Assembly (NCBI GenBank): GCA_023253905.1
Contig: JALREG010000386.1
Span: 1-24,686 of the forward strand
Direction: 5' to 3'
Source of the DNA: Burkholderiaceae bacterium
Lineage (GTDB): Bacteria > Pseudomonadota > Gammaproteobacteria > Burkholderiales > Burkholderiaceae
DNA length: 24,686 bases
Shown: piece by piece, positions 16,595 to 24,412 of the stretch
Layout of the letters: each line of letters starts with the position of its first letter
Position numbering within the stretch: position 1 is the stretch's first letter
Notes under the pieces: model-generated
The model's database searches: none
The model's input: the letters and a program-made list of their open reading frames with translations, nothing else
Told to the model about the DNA's origin: nothing
Program-made: the position numbers and the translations under genes

Positions 16595-16645
16595 GCGGGC
16601 GGTGGGTGGGGTTGTGTTGCCCGCACCCGCGCCCGCTGACCGCCC
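16595..16645. terminator. GC-rich inverted repeats between convergent genes, possible two-way terminator
   Basis: The 81-base gap between two converging genes holds GCGGGCG (16595-16601) pairing with CGCCCGC (16630-16636). An overlapping alternative is GGGCGGT (16597-16603) pairing with ACCGCCC (16639-16645). No clear T-run follows on either strand, so this is a tentative call based on symmetry and location. Confidence 0.35.
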
Positions 16646-16667
16646 CACAGGGGCATATCGATAGCCC

Positions 16668-17672
16668 TCAAGACAAGCGGAGCAGGCGCTTCGCGTTACC
16701 CTCATAGATGGCGTGGCGCTCGTTCGCCTGAATGTCCAGCGAATCAATCGCTCGGATGGTGCCCCCGATCAGATGGTGTCCGCCACGTGAGTCAAATGGC
16801 GCGTCGGTGGCAAACAGGCAGTGATCGGCACCAAAGAAGTCGAGCCCGCAACGAGCCGCTGAAGCCGAGCCGTTCGTTGAGGTATCGGCGTAAAGCATGC
16901 GGTAGTAATCAATCAAGGGACGCTTCAGGCCAGCCTTTTCCGCGGTGGGGTTGCGGTCGACCTTGCCATCAAAAATCTGCTTGAAGCCAAGATTGATCTT
17001 CTCTGCGAAGAAGGGAATCATGCCTCCCATGTGATGGGTGATGATCTTGAGATTGGGCAGCTTGTCGAAGATTCCGGAGTAAATCAGGCGCGTCATGCAC
17101 GCACTGGTTTCATAGGGCCAACCGAAGGTGAACCAGATTTCGTCTTCGGATGCGCTTTCGGTGGCGTAGTCGGCAAAATTCGGTCCGCGCATGGGGTGCA
17201 CCCAGATCGGCAGATCGAATTTCGCCATGGTCTCGAACACCGGATAGAACTCGGGGGCGCTCAGTGGTTTGCCCAACACATTGCTGAAGATTTGAATGCC
17301 GCGAGCATCCAGCTCTTTGACAGCCCGTTCAGCCTCTTTAACCGCCGCATCCGGATTGTTCATGGGCATGGAGGCAATAAATGCCGGGAAACGGTCGGGA
17401 TGCGCCCGACAAATTTCGGCCAGCCCGTCATTGGCCAGTTGCGCCATCTTGGGCGTGATCTCAGGCGAACCCAGCATCTCAATGGGCGGGTTTGAAAGCG
17501 ACAAGACCTGCTGATAGCCGTCATAGCCATCCATCAGGCGCAGATGCGCCTCGACATCCCAAAGTTCAGGCAGGTTATTGAAGCTGTTCAGAATCGGGAT
17601 TTGTGGCGCAACCGTTCGGATGCGCTCGAACACGTGTTTGGGAAGGATGTGATTAAAGACGTCGATTTTCAA
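16668..17672 (-). CDS. Amidohydrolase family 2 (ACMSD-like) metal-dependent hydrolase or decarboxylase
   Basis: A 334-residue TIM-barrel protein of the amidohydrolase-2 / ACMSD group, whose members decarboxylate or hydrolyse small carboxylic compounds. Likely metal or catalytic residues are D4/H8 in KIDVFNHILP, H159 in WVHPMRG, H213-H214 in THHMGGM and D290 in FATDAPFD. I chose the TTG start at 17672 because GGAGA lies about 6 bases upstream and the protein then opens with the family's usual MKIDVF. The longer frame to 17918 would overlap the start region of the divergent Bug gene. It is divergent from that gene (144-base gap with a 19-base dyad) and convergent with the other Bug gene. The substrate is unknown. 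Confidence 0.87.
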   Translation of the reverse strand: MKIDVFNHILPKHVFERIRTVAPQIPILNSFNNLPELWDVEAHLRLMDGYDGYQQVLSLSNPPIEMLGSPEITPKMAQLANDGLAEICRAHPDRFPAFIASMPMNNPDAAVKEAERAVKELDARGIQIFSNVLGKPLSAPEFYPVFETMAKFDLPIWVHPMRGPNFADYATESASEDEIWFTFGWPYETSACMTRLIYSGIFDKLPNLKIITHHMGGMIPFFAEKINLGFKQIFDGKVDRNPTAEKAGLKRPLIDYYRMLYADTSTNGSASAARCGLDFFGADHCLFATDAPFDSRGGHHLIGGTIRAIDSLDIQANERHAIYEGNAKRLLRLS

Positions 17673-17771
17673 GCTTGTCTCCGAGTGTTCCGGCAACCGG
17701 TCGCGCATGCCGCTTCGCGAGGCTAGCACGCACGTCGCGCGGCGAAAAGACGTATCCTGCATCGAACAAAA

Positions 17772-17790
17772 CGGTTGCGTATCGCAACCG
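17772..17790. promoter_or_regulatory. Palindromic operator-like site between amidohydrolase and Bug genes
   Basis: CGGTTGCGTATCGCAACCG has perfect 8-base arms around TAT. It lies in the 144-base divergent gap, 26 bases before the Bug start codon. The size and symmetry fit a dimeric repressor of a kind common in catabolic genes, for example GntR, IclR or MarR. No regulator gene lies next to it, so the binder is unknown. Confidence 0.5.
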
Positions 17791-17815
17791 GCATCAATCT
17801 CGGGAGGTACATCAA

Positions 17816-18823
17816 ATGCGAAGCATGAAATCAACCGGACGTCGCGGGCTTGCGCGTCGCCGTACGGTGTTAGGCGCAGCACTGCTTGGCCTGGCATGCC
17901 AGGCGTTTGCGCAATCAACGCCCAGCGACTGGCCCGTGCGTTCGATTCGGATGGTGGTTCCGTTTCCCGCTGGCGGCGGCTACGACTTCATGGCGCGCAA
18001 CATCGCGCAAAAGCTTACCGAGTCGCTCTCACAGCCCGTGGTAATCGACAACCGCGCGGGCGCCAACGGCAACATCGGCTCCGACCTGGTCGCCAAGGCA
18101 CCCGCCGATGGCTACACGCTGTTGCTCGGCGGCATTGGGCCCCAGGCATTCAGTGTCGCGCTGTATCCGAAGCTGCCCTTTGACCCGCTCAAGGATTTCG
18201 CGCCGATTTCACTGGTGGCCTCTCAGCCCAATCTCCTGGTCGCGCATCCCAGCCTGCCTGTGAAGAACCTCGCTGAATTGATCGCGCTTGCAAAGGCTGA
18301 ACCGGGCAAGCTCGCGTTCGGAAGCACCGGCAACGGCGGCGGTCAGCACTTCGGGCTGGAACAGTTGAAACAGGTCGCGGGGATCGACGTCATCCACGTG
18401 CCGTACAAAGGCGCTGCGCCCCTGCATACCGCGCTCCTCAGCGGCGAGGTGAAAGTCGGCTTCAACATCATCCAGTTGCCCATGCCGCATGTGCGACGCG
18501 GCGAGTTGAGAGCTTTGGCGACCGCGAGCGCGACACGATCGTCGCTGGCCCCCGACGTACCCACCATGGCCGAGCAAGGGCACCCGATCGATTTCGACAC
18601 CTGGTATGCGGTCTACGCACCCGCCGCAACGCCCCCCTCAGTCCTCGCTCTGCTCAATACGCATGTGAATCGCGCACTGACCGATCCTGCGCTCAGGGAA
18701 AAGGCTGGCGCGCTGGGTCTCGAAATCCGCGGCACCACCCCCGAGCAATTAAGCAGTCACATGCGTCGGGAGATCGCACGCTGGGGGGCGCTTGCCAAGA
18801 GCGCCAACATCAGGGTGGATTGA
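17816..18823 (+). CDS. Bug-family (tripartite tricarboxylate-type) periplasmic binding protein
   Basis: A 335-residue second Bug/TctC protein. The long basic n-region with RRTVLGAALLGLA looks like a Tat-type signal, cleaved near AFAQ. Landmarks are WPVRSIRMVVPFPAGGGYDFMAR, VVIDNRAGANGNIGSDLVAKAPADGYTLL, KLAFGSTGNGGGQHF, VIHVPYKGAAP and PDVPTMAEQGHPI. GGGAGG lies 8 bases before ATG 17816; the frame continues back to 17675 but that part lies in the control region. It has PAGGGYD where the first Bug protein has PAGAGDSCD, so the ligands may differ. The hydrolase gene starts 27 bases after its stop, suggesting joint transcription, with this binding protein as sensor or carrier of the hydrolase's substrate or product. 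Confidence 0.94.
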   Translation: MRSMKSTGRRGLARRRTVLGAALLGLACQAFAQSTPSDWPVRSIRMVVPFPAGGGYDFMARNIAQKLTESLSQPVVIDNRAGANGNIGSDLVAKAPADGYTLLLGGIGPQAFSVALYPKLPFDPLKDFAPISLVASQPNLLVAHPSLPVKNLAELIALAKAEPGKLAFGSTGNGGGQHFGLEQLKQVAGIDVIHVPYKGAAPLHTALLSGEVKVGFNIIQLPMPHVRRGELRALATASATRSSLAPDVPTMAEQGHPIDFDTWYAVYAPAATPPSVLALLNTHVNRALTDPALREKAGALGLEIRGTTPEQLSSHMRREIARWGALAKSANIRVD

Positions 18824-18850
18824 GCTTCAAGCAAGCCTGGAGTGACCACG

Positions 18851-20605
18851 ATGCTGCGCACCGAATTGTACGAAGGCATCCGGATCGACTGGGATGTACC
18901 CATCGTCATGAGCGACGGGGTCACGCTCCGATGTGATGTCTTTCGTCCTGATGATGACAAACAGTACCCGGTGCTGCTGGGTGCTACGCCCTACGGCAAG
19001 TGGCTATCCTTCCAGGACGAAGTATGGGGCGGGCAATGGCAGATGCTCACGCGCCATGAACCTTCTATCACCCAGCTGTCGACCAACCGATTACAAAACT
19101 ATGAGTTCCCCGATCCCGAGCGCTTCGTTCGAGACGGTTACGTGTTGGTGCGGGTCGATGTGCGCGGAACCGGACGCTCACCCGGGCTGATGGATCTTCT
19201 CTCCACCCGAGAGACTCAGGATTTTTACGAGGCGATTGTCTGGGCAGGCGAGCAGTCGTGGTCGAACGGCCGGGTGGGTCTGTCCGGAGTGTCCTATCTG
19301 GCCATGAATCAGTGGCAGGTTGCCGCACTTCGGCCACCCTATTTGCAGGCGATCTGTGTCTGGGAAGGCTGCTCCGACTTCTATCGCGAGTTCACTCGCC
19401 ATGGCGGCGTTTTGTCCTTATTCAGCGACCTGTGGTTCAACAAATACGTTTTGCCCATTCAGCACGGTGTCGGTGAGCGTGGGTGGATCAGCCATATCCT
19501 GGAGGGGGAGTGGGTGGCGGGTCCGGAGAGCGTCGATGACGCTACGCTTGCCGCCACCATGGTCGACTGGCGACGCAAAATTCGCGAGCACCGGTTCGCA
19601 AATGAAGACTACTGGCGCTCGCGTTTACCCGATTTCTCGCGGATCAACACGCCGTTGTTGTCAGCCGGTAACTGGGGCGGCCAGGGGCTTCATCTGCGCG
19701 GCAATATCGAAGGCTTTCTACAGGCGGGCACCGAGCAGAAGTGGCTTGATTTTCATTGTTATGAACATTGGACTGAGTACTACACGAACACGGGTATCGC
19801 CCTTCAGAAACAATTCTTCGGTCATTTCCTGAAAGACGAGGATAACGGCTGGGGATCGCGTCCCCGCGTACACATGCTGGTCAGGCGTCCCGGCGCGGCT
19901 TTCAAGTCTCGTGGCGACGAGCAGTGGCCCTTGAAAGATACAAGGTGGGCCAGGTTTTATCTGCATGCCGATGGCGCATTACGCGCCGACCAGCCGGTTA
20001 CACGTGAAGCGTCAGCAACCTACGAAGCGATGGGCGACGGGCTCACCTTCATCACCGAGCCCTTGTCCGAGGCGTGCCACGTGATCGGGCCCGCGGCAGC
20101 AAAGCTGCGCATTTCCTCGTCGACAAGCGATGCAGACCTGTTCCTGGTGCTGCGTCTGTTCACCCCCGATCTGAAAGAAGTGACTTACGCAGGTTCAAAC
20201 GATCCCCATACGCCGATGTCGCACGGGTGGTTACGCGGATCGATGCGCAAACTCGATACCGACAGAACCTTGCCCTACCGCCCTTATCACACCATGGACT
20301 CGTCAGAGCCACTCGCTCCGGGCGAGCGCTACGACATGGATGTCGAGATTTTTCCCACCTGTTTCGTCGCGCCTGCGGGCTACCGGATTGCGCTCTCCGT
20401 TCGGGGGAAAGACTACGAGTACCCGGGGGACCTGTCAGCGATGTCCGCGGCTATTGGCCAGCCGTTCACAGGCGTGGGTCCATTCCGGCACACCTGCCCG
20501 GAAGACCGGCCGGACGCAGTGTTTGATAACCGGGTGACCTTGCACTTTGATCCCGCACATCCGCCCATGCTGTTGCTGCCGCTGGTACCTCCCAACCCGC
20601 GGTAG
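18851..20605 (+). CDS. CocE/NonD-type (X-Pro dipeptidyl-peptidase S15 family) serine hydrolase
   Basis: A 584-residue hydrolase with an N-terminal alpha/beta-hydrolase domain and a C-terminal jelly-roll domain (about 360-580), the layout of cocaine esterase and glutaryl-7-ACA acylase. Landmarks are VIVMSDGVTLRCDVFRP (variant), VRVDVRGTGRSPG and the nucleophile elbow GLSGVSYLAM (Ser about 148). A His lies in FHCYEHWTEYY. The usual GWYD segment with the catalytic Asp reads GNWGGQGLHLRGN, so the acid residue is missing or supplied elsewhere. No signal peptide. GGAG lies 8 bases before ATG 18851; GTG 18842 is less likely. It probably cleaves an ester or amide; the substrate is unknown. Confidence 0.9.
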   Translation: MLRTELYEGIRIDWDVPIVMSDGVTLRCDVFRPDDDKQYPVLLGATPYGKWLSFQDEVWGGQWQMLTRHEPSITQLSTNRLQNYEFPDPERFVRDGYVLVRVDVRGTGRSPGLMDLLSTRETQDFYEAIVWAGEQSWSNGRVGLSGVSYLAMNQWQVAALRPPYLQAICVWEGCSDFYREFTRHGGVLSLFSDLWFNKYVLPIQHGVGERGWISHILEGEWVAGPESVDDATLAATMVDWRRKIREHRFANEDYWRSRLPDFSRINTPLLSAGNWGGQGLHLRGNIEGFLQAGTEQKWLDFHCYEHWTEYYTNTGIALQKQFFGHFLKDEDNGWGSRPRVHMLVRRPGAAFKSRGDEQWPLKDTRWARFYLHADGALRADQPVTREASATYEAMGDGLTFITEPLSEACHVIGPAAAKLRISSSTSDADLFLVLRLFTPDLKEVTYAGSNDPHTPMSHGWLRGSMRKLDTDRTLPYRPYHTMDSSEPLAPGERYDMDVEIFPTCFVAPAGYRIALSVRGKDYEYPGDLSAMSAAIGQPFTGVGPFRHTCPEDRPDAVFDNRVTLHFDPAHPPMLLLPLVPPNPR

Positions 20606-20642
20606 ACCAAGGGGCAACCCACACGCCGCAGCGGGAGAAGGG

Positions 20643-21956
20643 CTACCGAACCAGCACCGTGGCGATCGATGGAATGAAGATGATCGCGAGGAGCAACGCT
20701 CCCATGATGACGGCAAAGGGCGCCGCGCCTCGGAAAATTTCACCAAGCGTTATTCTGTCGTCGGCCAGCGTGCTCTTGATCACAAAAGCCGACAGCCCGA
20801 AGGGTGGGGTGAGAAGGCCGATTTCCACCGCGACCACCGTCACGATTCCAAACCAGATCAGATCGATGTTGTGGGGCGCGAGGAGCGGCAGGAACATGGG
20901 CACCATGATGAGCATGATGGAGACCCCATCAAGGATGGTGCCCAGTAAAACGATCAGAAACGCGTAAATCAGGAGCAGGCCGACAAAACCCAGCTGGGCG
21001 GCTACCACCGCCTCATTGAGCACATTCGGCAGTCCCGATATCGCAATCAGCCGGGTGTAGATGTTTGCGGCGATGATCACAAACAGGATCGCCACGGTCA
21101 CCTGCCCGGTCTCTACCAAAACTTTCCAGAGACCGCTCCAGGTGAGCTTTCGCCGCATGGCGGCAAGAATGAAAGCGCCCAACGCGCCGATGGCGCCCGA
21201 CTCGGTCGCGGTAAACCAGCCTGCGTAAATACCTCCGATCACGACACCCGCCAGAACGATCAGCGGGGTAAGCAAGGTCATGATCTTGCCCAAGGCAAGG
21301 CCAGCGCCAGGCTGAGCGCTGGACGGCGACTGAAACATCTGCGCCGGCCTGAACGTGGCCGTGAACACAATGTAAATGCAGAAGAGCAAAGACAGGAGGA
21401 GCCCCGGAACAATGCCCGCGATAAACAGATCGCCAATCGACTGCTGCGAGAGCAACCCATAAATGATGAGCAGCAGGCTAGGCGGAATGAGCATCCCCAA
21501 TACCGAACTGCCAGCGACCACGCCCACAGCAAAGCGAGGCCGGTAGCCAAGCGTGATCATTTCAGGCACAGCGACCTTGGTGAACACTGCCGCAGATGCA
21601 ATCGACACCCCCGTGACCGCTGCAAACACTGCATTGGCGGCAACCGTGGCAACGCCCAACCCGCCACGCAACCTGCCCAGCAAAGCATTGGCCGCGAGAA
21701 ATGCGTCGCGCCCCAAATCAGCAACGCTCACCAGTAAGCCCATCAGGACAAATAACGGTATGACGCCAAAGTCGTATGACGAGACCGCATCGGAGGCGGC
21801 CATGCCGAGTAGCGCCGAGGCCTGGGCGAAGCTGCCTTTGATGACCCAGACCCCGATGAGTGAGACCAGGCAGAAAGCGACTGGAACATGCAGACCGCTG
21901 TAGATGAGCACCAGGATGGCGAGGATCGACAATCCCGCAACTTCAGTTCCAGTCAT
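20643..21956 (-). CDS. dctM: TRAP transporter large permease, DctM type
   Basis: A 437-residue membrane protein with about twelve hydrophobic helices, the sodium-coupled channel subunit of a TRAP transporter. Landmarks are FGVIPLFVLMGLLVSVADLG, AFLAANALLGRLRGGLGVATVAANAVFAAVTGVSIASAAVF (split by turns), GSSVLGMLIPPSLLLIIYGLLSQQSIGDLFIAGIVPG and GLLTPPFGLSAFVIKS. The start overlaps the dctQ stop as ATGA. The neighbours dctQ and dctP complete the transporter. The gene ends 37 bases from the convergent hydrolase stop. Confidence 0.95.
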   Translation of the reverse strand: MTGTEVAGLSILAILVLIYSGLHVPVAFCLVSLIGVWVIKGSFAQASALLGMAASDAVSSYDFGVIPLFVLMGLLVSVADLGRDAFLAANALLGRLRGGLGVATVAANAVFAAVTGVSIASAAVFTKVAVPEMITLGYRPRFAVGVVAGSSVLGMLIPPSLLLIIYGLLSQQSIGDLFIAGIVPGLLLSLLFCIYIVFTATFRPAQMFQSPSSAQPGAGLALGKIMTLLTPLIVLAGVVIGGIYAGWFTATESGAIGALGAFILAAMRRKLTWSGLWKVLVETGQVTVAILFVIIAANIYTRLIAISGLPNVLNEAVVAAQLGFVGLLLIYAFLIVLLGTILDGVSIMLIMVPMFLPLLAPHNIDLIWFGIVTVVAVEIGLLTPPFGLSAFVIKSTLADDRITLGEIFRGAAPFAVIMGALLLAIIFIPSIATVLVR

Positions 21957-22459
21957 CGGTGAAACACCCTGGCGAAATCTCGTACCGCAAATAAAACATA
22001 CTGGATTGCTGCGCCGACGCAGCCAATCAGCATGAACAAGCGCACAGGCCAGACCGGGTAGGTGATGTACCCCTCGATGCCAACGTAATCCCCGTTTTCC
22101 CAGGCACGAATAAAGAGCGGCAGGCAGGCGTTGAAAAGCGCGATGAATAGCCCCATGCCCAGCAGGCCGTAGAACCCCTGCAGGAAGGCCGACACTTTCG
22201 GTACGCGCCGATCAAGCACTCCAAGCAGCGTGTCAACGCGAGTGATCCGACCCGAGCGAAGTGCCTGGCCAATCTGTAGAAAGACGATCCCGACGATCGA
22301 GAGGCTGACCAGTTCCGGTACGCCTGGAAGCGGACGCGTGAACACCGTGCGCCCGATCACGTCGGTCACGATCACGATCATCAAAATGAAGATCCAGACC
22401 GTGCCTACTGAGTTGAGTAGCAGCAGGGCGCGGCGGAAAAGATCGTCGAGTCGATTCAT
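21953..22459 (-). CDS. dctQ: TRAP transporter small permease, DctQ type
   Basis: A 168-residue protein with four hydrophobic helices, typical for DctQ. The first is ALLLLNSVGTVWIFILMIVIVTDVIGR. The family phrase PLPGVPELVSLSIVGIVFLQIGQALR follows. ATG 22459 begins MNRLDDLFRR; a TTG two codons upstream (22465) is possible. The Shine-Dalgarno is weak and its GGAT lies in the arm of the 26-base inverted repeat just upstream, so translation may be held down relative to dctP. Confidence 0.92.
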   Translation of the reverse strand: MNRLDDLFRRALLLLNSVGTVWIFILMIVIVTDVIGRTVFTRPLPGVPELVSLSIVGIVFLQIGQALRSGRITRVDTLLGVLDRRVPKVSAFLQGFYGLLGMGLFIALFNACLPLFIRAWENGDYVGIEGYITYPVWPVRLFMLIGCVGAAIQYVLFAVRDFARVFHR

Positions 22460-22467
22460 TGGCAAAT

Positions 22468-22493
22468 CCGGATCAGAGTGGACTCTGATCCGG
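22468..22493. repeat. 26-base inverted repeat between dctP and dctQ
   Basis: CCGGATCAGAGT and its exact complement ACTCTGATCCGG are separated by two bases, forming a 12-bp stem. It lies 24 bases after the dctP stop and 8 bases before the dctQ ATG. In the transcript it would form a stable hairpin that could protect the dctP message, attenuate readthrough or hide the dctQ ribosome-binding site. Only a short ATTTG follows, so it is a poor classical terminator. Confidence 0.7.
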
Positions 22494-22517
22494 CGTGACT
22501 GCGCTGAGTCTCAGGGG

Positions 22518-23591
22518 TCAGTTCTTATCCCATTCGCGTGCGAGTGGGACGTTGTGGTCGCGCAGTTTCTTCATGTAGGCATTGAGCACAACCGGCGCGG
22601 GAAGCCCGCGCTTGGCGTTGGTGTCTGCCCAGTTCTTGGCGATGTTGGGCATGGTGGTCGCCCACTTGAGCCGCTCCTCTGGCGAGAGCTTTGTGAATTT
22701 CGTGCCCTCCTCGGTCATTTTTTGTTCGAACGTGGCAGCGAGCCCAAGCAGCGTACTGGCGATTCGGTCGGTGTATTCCCGGCCCACGTCCTTGAGTACC
22801 TTTTGCACTTCGGGCGGCAAACGGTCGTGGAACGCTTTGTTGACGGTGAGCGCGCCAATCATCATGGACCCCAAATCAACCCGGGTCGCGAACGGGGCAA
22901 CGGTATGCAGTTTGGGCGGATACATGCCCGTCGTGAAAGCAATCAGACCGTCGTACACACCCGTTTTGATGTTATTGAAATGGGTTGCGAAGTCACCCTG
23001 AACCGGAACCGCACCGATTCCATTGGCCCATAGCGAAAGCGACCCTGCCGCACCCAGCTTACGCCCCTTCAGATCAGCGATACTGTTTACCGGAAAATTG
23101 GTGAGCAGGTAATCGGTGTCAGTGGACACGGCTGCAAGAAAGATCTGATTGTGACGCGTCCACTGGCTGGCCATTTCCGGCATCTCCTGGTGCATCTCAT
23201 ACATGATCTTGTTCAGCACCCGGGGATCGTCGCTGCCGAACGGTGCCATGAAGCACACTGCCAGAAGCGGCAGCTTGGCAGGCTCGAAAATGGTGTAGAC
23301 GTAGCCCATCTCGGCAACGCCGTTGGCCACCGCATCCAGCTCTCCGCCAACTTTTGCGAGCGTGCCACTGAATGCTTTGTTCCAGGCGATGCTGTGCTTG
23401 CCACCGGCAGCCTTCAGCCGCTTGTCCACTTCGGGCATGTAGAAATTTTCGATCATGCCAACCCAGGGGAGCTGGGGGCCATGAGCCGCGCTGAAGGTGA
23501 CCTTGAACGTCTCGGCCTGCGTGGCGGGTGCAAACGCACTCAGAAACGCTACGACGCCTGCGGCGAGCGTGGACTTGAAGCGGAATGCCAT
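22518..23591 (-). CDS. dctP: TRAP transporter substrate-binding protein, DctP type
   Basis: A 357-residue periplasmic binding protein of the DctP family. The signal peptide is MAFRFKSTLAAGVVAFLSAF, cleaved near ATQA/ETF. The body has typical DctP segments: VANGVAEMGYVYTIFEPAKLPLLAV, DLKGRKLGAAGSLSLWANGIGAVPVQGDFATHFNNIKTGVYDGL (two blocks) and LPPEVQKVLKDVGREY. The usual Arg before the ligand site (NxKGxRxR) is replaced by DLKGRKLGAAG, so the common carboxylate contact may be different. GGAGA lies about 8 bases before the ATG. It is the first gene of the dctPQM set. The ligand is unknown. Confidence 0.93.
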   Translation of the reverse strand: MAFRFKSTLAAGVVAFLSAFAPATQAETFKVTFSAAHGPQLPWVGMIENFYMPEVDKRLKAAGGKHSIAWNKAFSGTLAKVGGELDAVANGVAEMGYVYTIFEPAKLPLLAVCFMAPFGSDDPRVLNKIMYEMHQEMPEMASQWTRHNQIFLAAVSTDTDYLLTNFPVNSIADLKGRKLGAAGSLSLWANGIGAVPVQGDFATHFNNIKTGVYDGLIAFTTGMYPPKLHTVAPFATRVDLGSMMIGALTVNKAFHDRLPPEVQKVLKDVGREYTDRIASTLLGLAATFEQKMTEEGTKFTKLSPEERLKWATTMPNIAKNWADTNAKRGLPAPVVLNAYMKKLRDHNVPLAREWDKN

Positions 23592-23768
23592 CGATCTGTC
23601 TCCAATTTGGTTACCACCCGTGCCCTGAGCGGCGATGTGCGACCAGGGCCCGCCGCATCACCCGCGGCGGCGGATGAATAGCATGTTTTTATTCAGCCGG
23701 CTACGAAACGCACCAGCGATCGGAAGATCGATCCCGAACATCCATCGCAAGGCTGGCGAACACACGCC

Positions 23769-24263
23769 CTAACCCACCGCGTTCAGCACCTGCCCACCGG
23801 CCTCCACAGGCTTTGCATGAATCAGGATCACCGCAATGACACAGGTTTCGGTCCCGCGGTTGATCCAGTTATGAATGGTGCCGCGCTGAACCATCACATC
23901 GCCCGCCTTCAGGTGAACCTCGACGCCATCGTCGAGCTCCATGTGAATTTCGCCTTTCATCACGACCAGGTAATCGATGGAATCGGTACGGTGCATGCGC
24001 GCTTCGACCCCGGGGCGGAAGTCAAGAATGCGGAATACGCTGCCGTTCTCAATCATCGTGAACTTACCCTCGCGCTTACCGCCGTCGCGATCGCCGTCGT
24101 TGTTGGCGGGTACCGTGTCGGTCGTCCAGATGTTGCAGACGAAGGCGTTGCCCCGTCCCTGGCGGAAGTGCTGGCAGACCTCGTCAATCATGACGATGGC
24201 CTTGCCCTGGTCATCGTGGCCGGTGACGACGCGACGGATACTGGGGACGTTCGGGTCTTGCAT
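23769..24263 (-). CDS. Cupin-domain protein
   Basis: A 164-residue single-domain cupin. The barrel is seen in RPGVEARMHRTDSIDYLVVMKGEIHMELDDG (split), then the second motif AGDVMVQRGTIHNWINRG. Possible metal ligands are the His in MHRT and the His in TIHNW; the usual HxH of motif 1 has only one His, so metal binding may be weak or different. ATG 24263 has GGAG 7 bases upstream and begins MQDPNVPSIRRVVTGHD, common in this subgroup; the frame reaches 24365 but that part covers the divergent promoter. It is divergent from the hydrolase gene at 24413. The reaction is unknown; small-molecule isomerase, dioxygenase or binding roles all occur in the family. Confidence 0.85.
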   Translation of the reverse strand: MQDPNVPSIRRVVTGHDDQGKAIVMIDEVCQHFRQGRGNAFVCNIWTTDTVPANNDGDRDGGKREGKFTMIENGSVFRILDFRPGVEARMHRTDSIDYLVVMKGEIHMELDDGVEVHLKAGDVMVQRGTIHNWINRGTETCVIAVILIHAKPVEAGGQVLNAVG

Positions 24264-24412
24264 GGTGAACTCCGGTAGGTGCTGAAGGCGATCCGCGTGG
24301 TGCCCGGCGCGGGCCTTCTGCGGCTTGGAAACCGATATCCTGCTACGCTCCGAGCGCCACGGCAACCTTGGTCAACCCGTTCACGGCTCATTCCGGAAAG
24401 GTCACCCCCATC

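Noticed and set aside
17491..17504. TGAAAGCG half-site in the amidohydrolase gene
   Set aside because: Only one arm of the palindrome is present, in coding sequence of an unrelated gene.
17673..17918. N-terminal extension of the amidohydrolase to an upstream start
   Set aside because: The extension overlaps the divergent control region and Bug start, has no family similarity, and the TTG at 17672 has a good ribosome-binding site.
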